Origin: an uncultured Lachnospiraceae bacterium
GTDB lineage: Bacteria; Bacillota; Clostridia; Lachnospirales; Lachnospiraceae
Length of the DNA stretch: 64,000 bases
Assembly: GCA_946405625.1 (NCBI GenBank)
Contig: CAMJHQ010000002.1
Location: 86,891-150,890 of the forward strand
Direction: 5' to 3'
How positions within the stretch are numbered: the stretch's first letter is position 1; the number at the start of each line of letters is the position of its first letter. A program made the position numbers and the translations under genes. Below, one piece after another: positions 63,817 to 64,000 of the stretch. Below the pieces are notes generated by a model. It was not told the DNA's origin, searched no databases, and worked only from the letters and a program-made list of their open reading frames with translations.

Positions 63817-64000
63817 GCGCTTAAGCCCTCCTTGATACAGGCATTATATACTTGGATCATATTTAAGACATTTCTTATCTTGCGCAATTTTGTCATCTTT
63901 ATATATTTGATATAATTCCGGGATAACGCTCTATCGTTCATCCCGACAAACCTGCTAATATTTTGCAAGTGTTTTTTTATTATTTTCGATTTCTACCGAT
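63817..64000. other. intergenic end of window with one hairpin
   Basis: No gene is supported here. A hairpin CGGGATAACG / CGTTCATCCCG (63919-63945, one bulge) has no T tract, so it is not a clear terminator. It may be a leader structure for the reductase gene. Confidence 0.3.

Noticed and set aside
63919..63945. Hairpin near the right edge as riboswitch or terminator
   Set aside because: It lacks a T tract and matches no riboswitch core I can recognise; kept only as part of the intergenic note.
1..64000. tRNA, rRNA, tmRNA and c-di-GMP (GEMM) riboswitch signatures
   Set aside because: None was found by eye on either strand despite the many c-di-GMP genes; a covariance-model scan would be the decisive check.

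Overview
The window looks like chromosome from a low-to-moderate-GC, Gram-positive anaerobe of the Lachnospiraceae (Butyrivibrio/Pseudobutyrivibrio-like). This is inference from content: several GGDEF proteins, cytoplasmic GH43 and GH31 glycosidases, several OmpR-type two-component systems next to FtsX-family ABC exporters, AgrC-like GHKL kinases, a CD1871A-family CXXC protein, and strong AGGAGG-type ribosome binding sites. No phage, insertion sequence, CRISPR array, rRNA or tRNA was seen. Most genes lie on the minus strand.

Layout. 1-3.9 kb: 5' part of secA, a GAF-GGDEF cyclase, an RNase Z-like metallohydrolase and a CorA channel. 4-9.6 kb: a LacI-type sugar-binding domain fused to GGDEF, facing a GH31-GH43 pair with which it overlaps tail to tail. 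10-16 kb: SulP transporter, a gene-poor repeat-bearing stretch (11.7-12.0 kb), a GAF-GGDEF protein, an acyltransferase-3 protein and a MATE exporter. 16.2-19.1 kb: two tandem GHKL kinases, one with Arg in place of the H-box His. 19.3-21.3 kb: membrane genes behind a yybP-ykoY (Mn2+) riboswitch. 21.4-28 kb: a c-di-GMP/phosphorelay cluster (membrane GGDEF, HPt, REC-GGDEF-EAL, CACHE-type hybrid kinase), then a PlsC-like acyltransferase.

29-53.9 kb holds signalling and export modules. Module A (29-36.8 kb) is RR, HK, FtsX permease, ATPase, exported CARDB-like protein and MacB-like permease. Module B (36.9-42 kb) is RR, HK, ATPase and FtsX permease. A second hybrid kinase follows (42.2-44.1 kb), then HK/RR pair C (44.6-46.9 kb) with a broken receiver gene behind it. 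Module D (47-53.9 kb) is TlpA lipoprotein, CXXC peptide, 4Fe-4S membrane protein, RR, a kinase without a membrane sensor, ATPase and FtsX permease. It carries five 20-bp tandem repeats between the CXXC and 4Fe-4S genes. I consider module D and the Mn riboswitch operon the most interesting candidates for new biology.

54-64 kb is accessory: a 47-codon ORF plus a VOC protein, a DUF3006/ArsC-like pair (the latter without its cysteines), a methyltransferase, a GNAT, an LRR surface protein, two overlapping membrane genes, a PEBP-like lipoprotein, an AraC regulator, a composite pseudogene scar and a RibD/DHFR-like reductase.

Start codons were moved inward from the longest open frame wherever a Shine-Dalgarno sequence decided it. 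All functions are family-level calls read from motifs by eye; no database search was possible.
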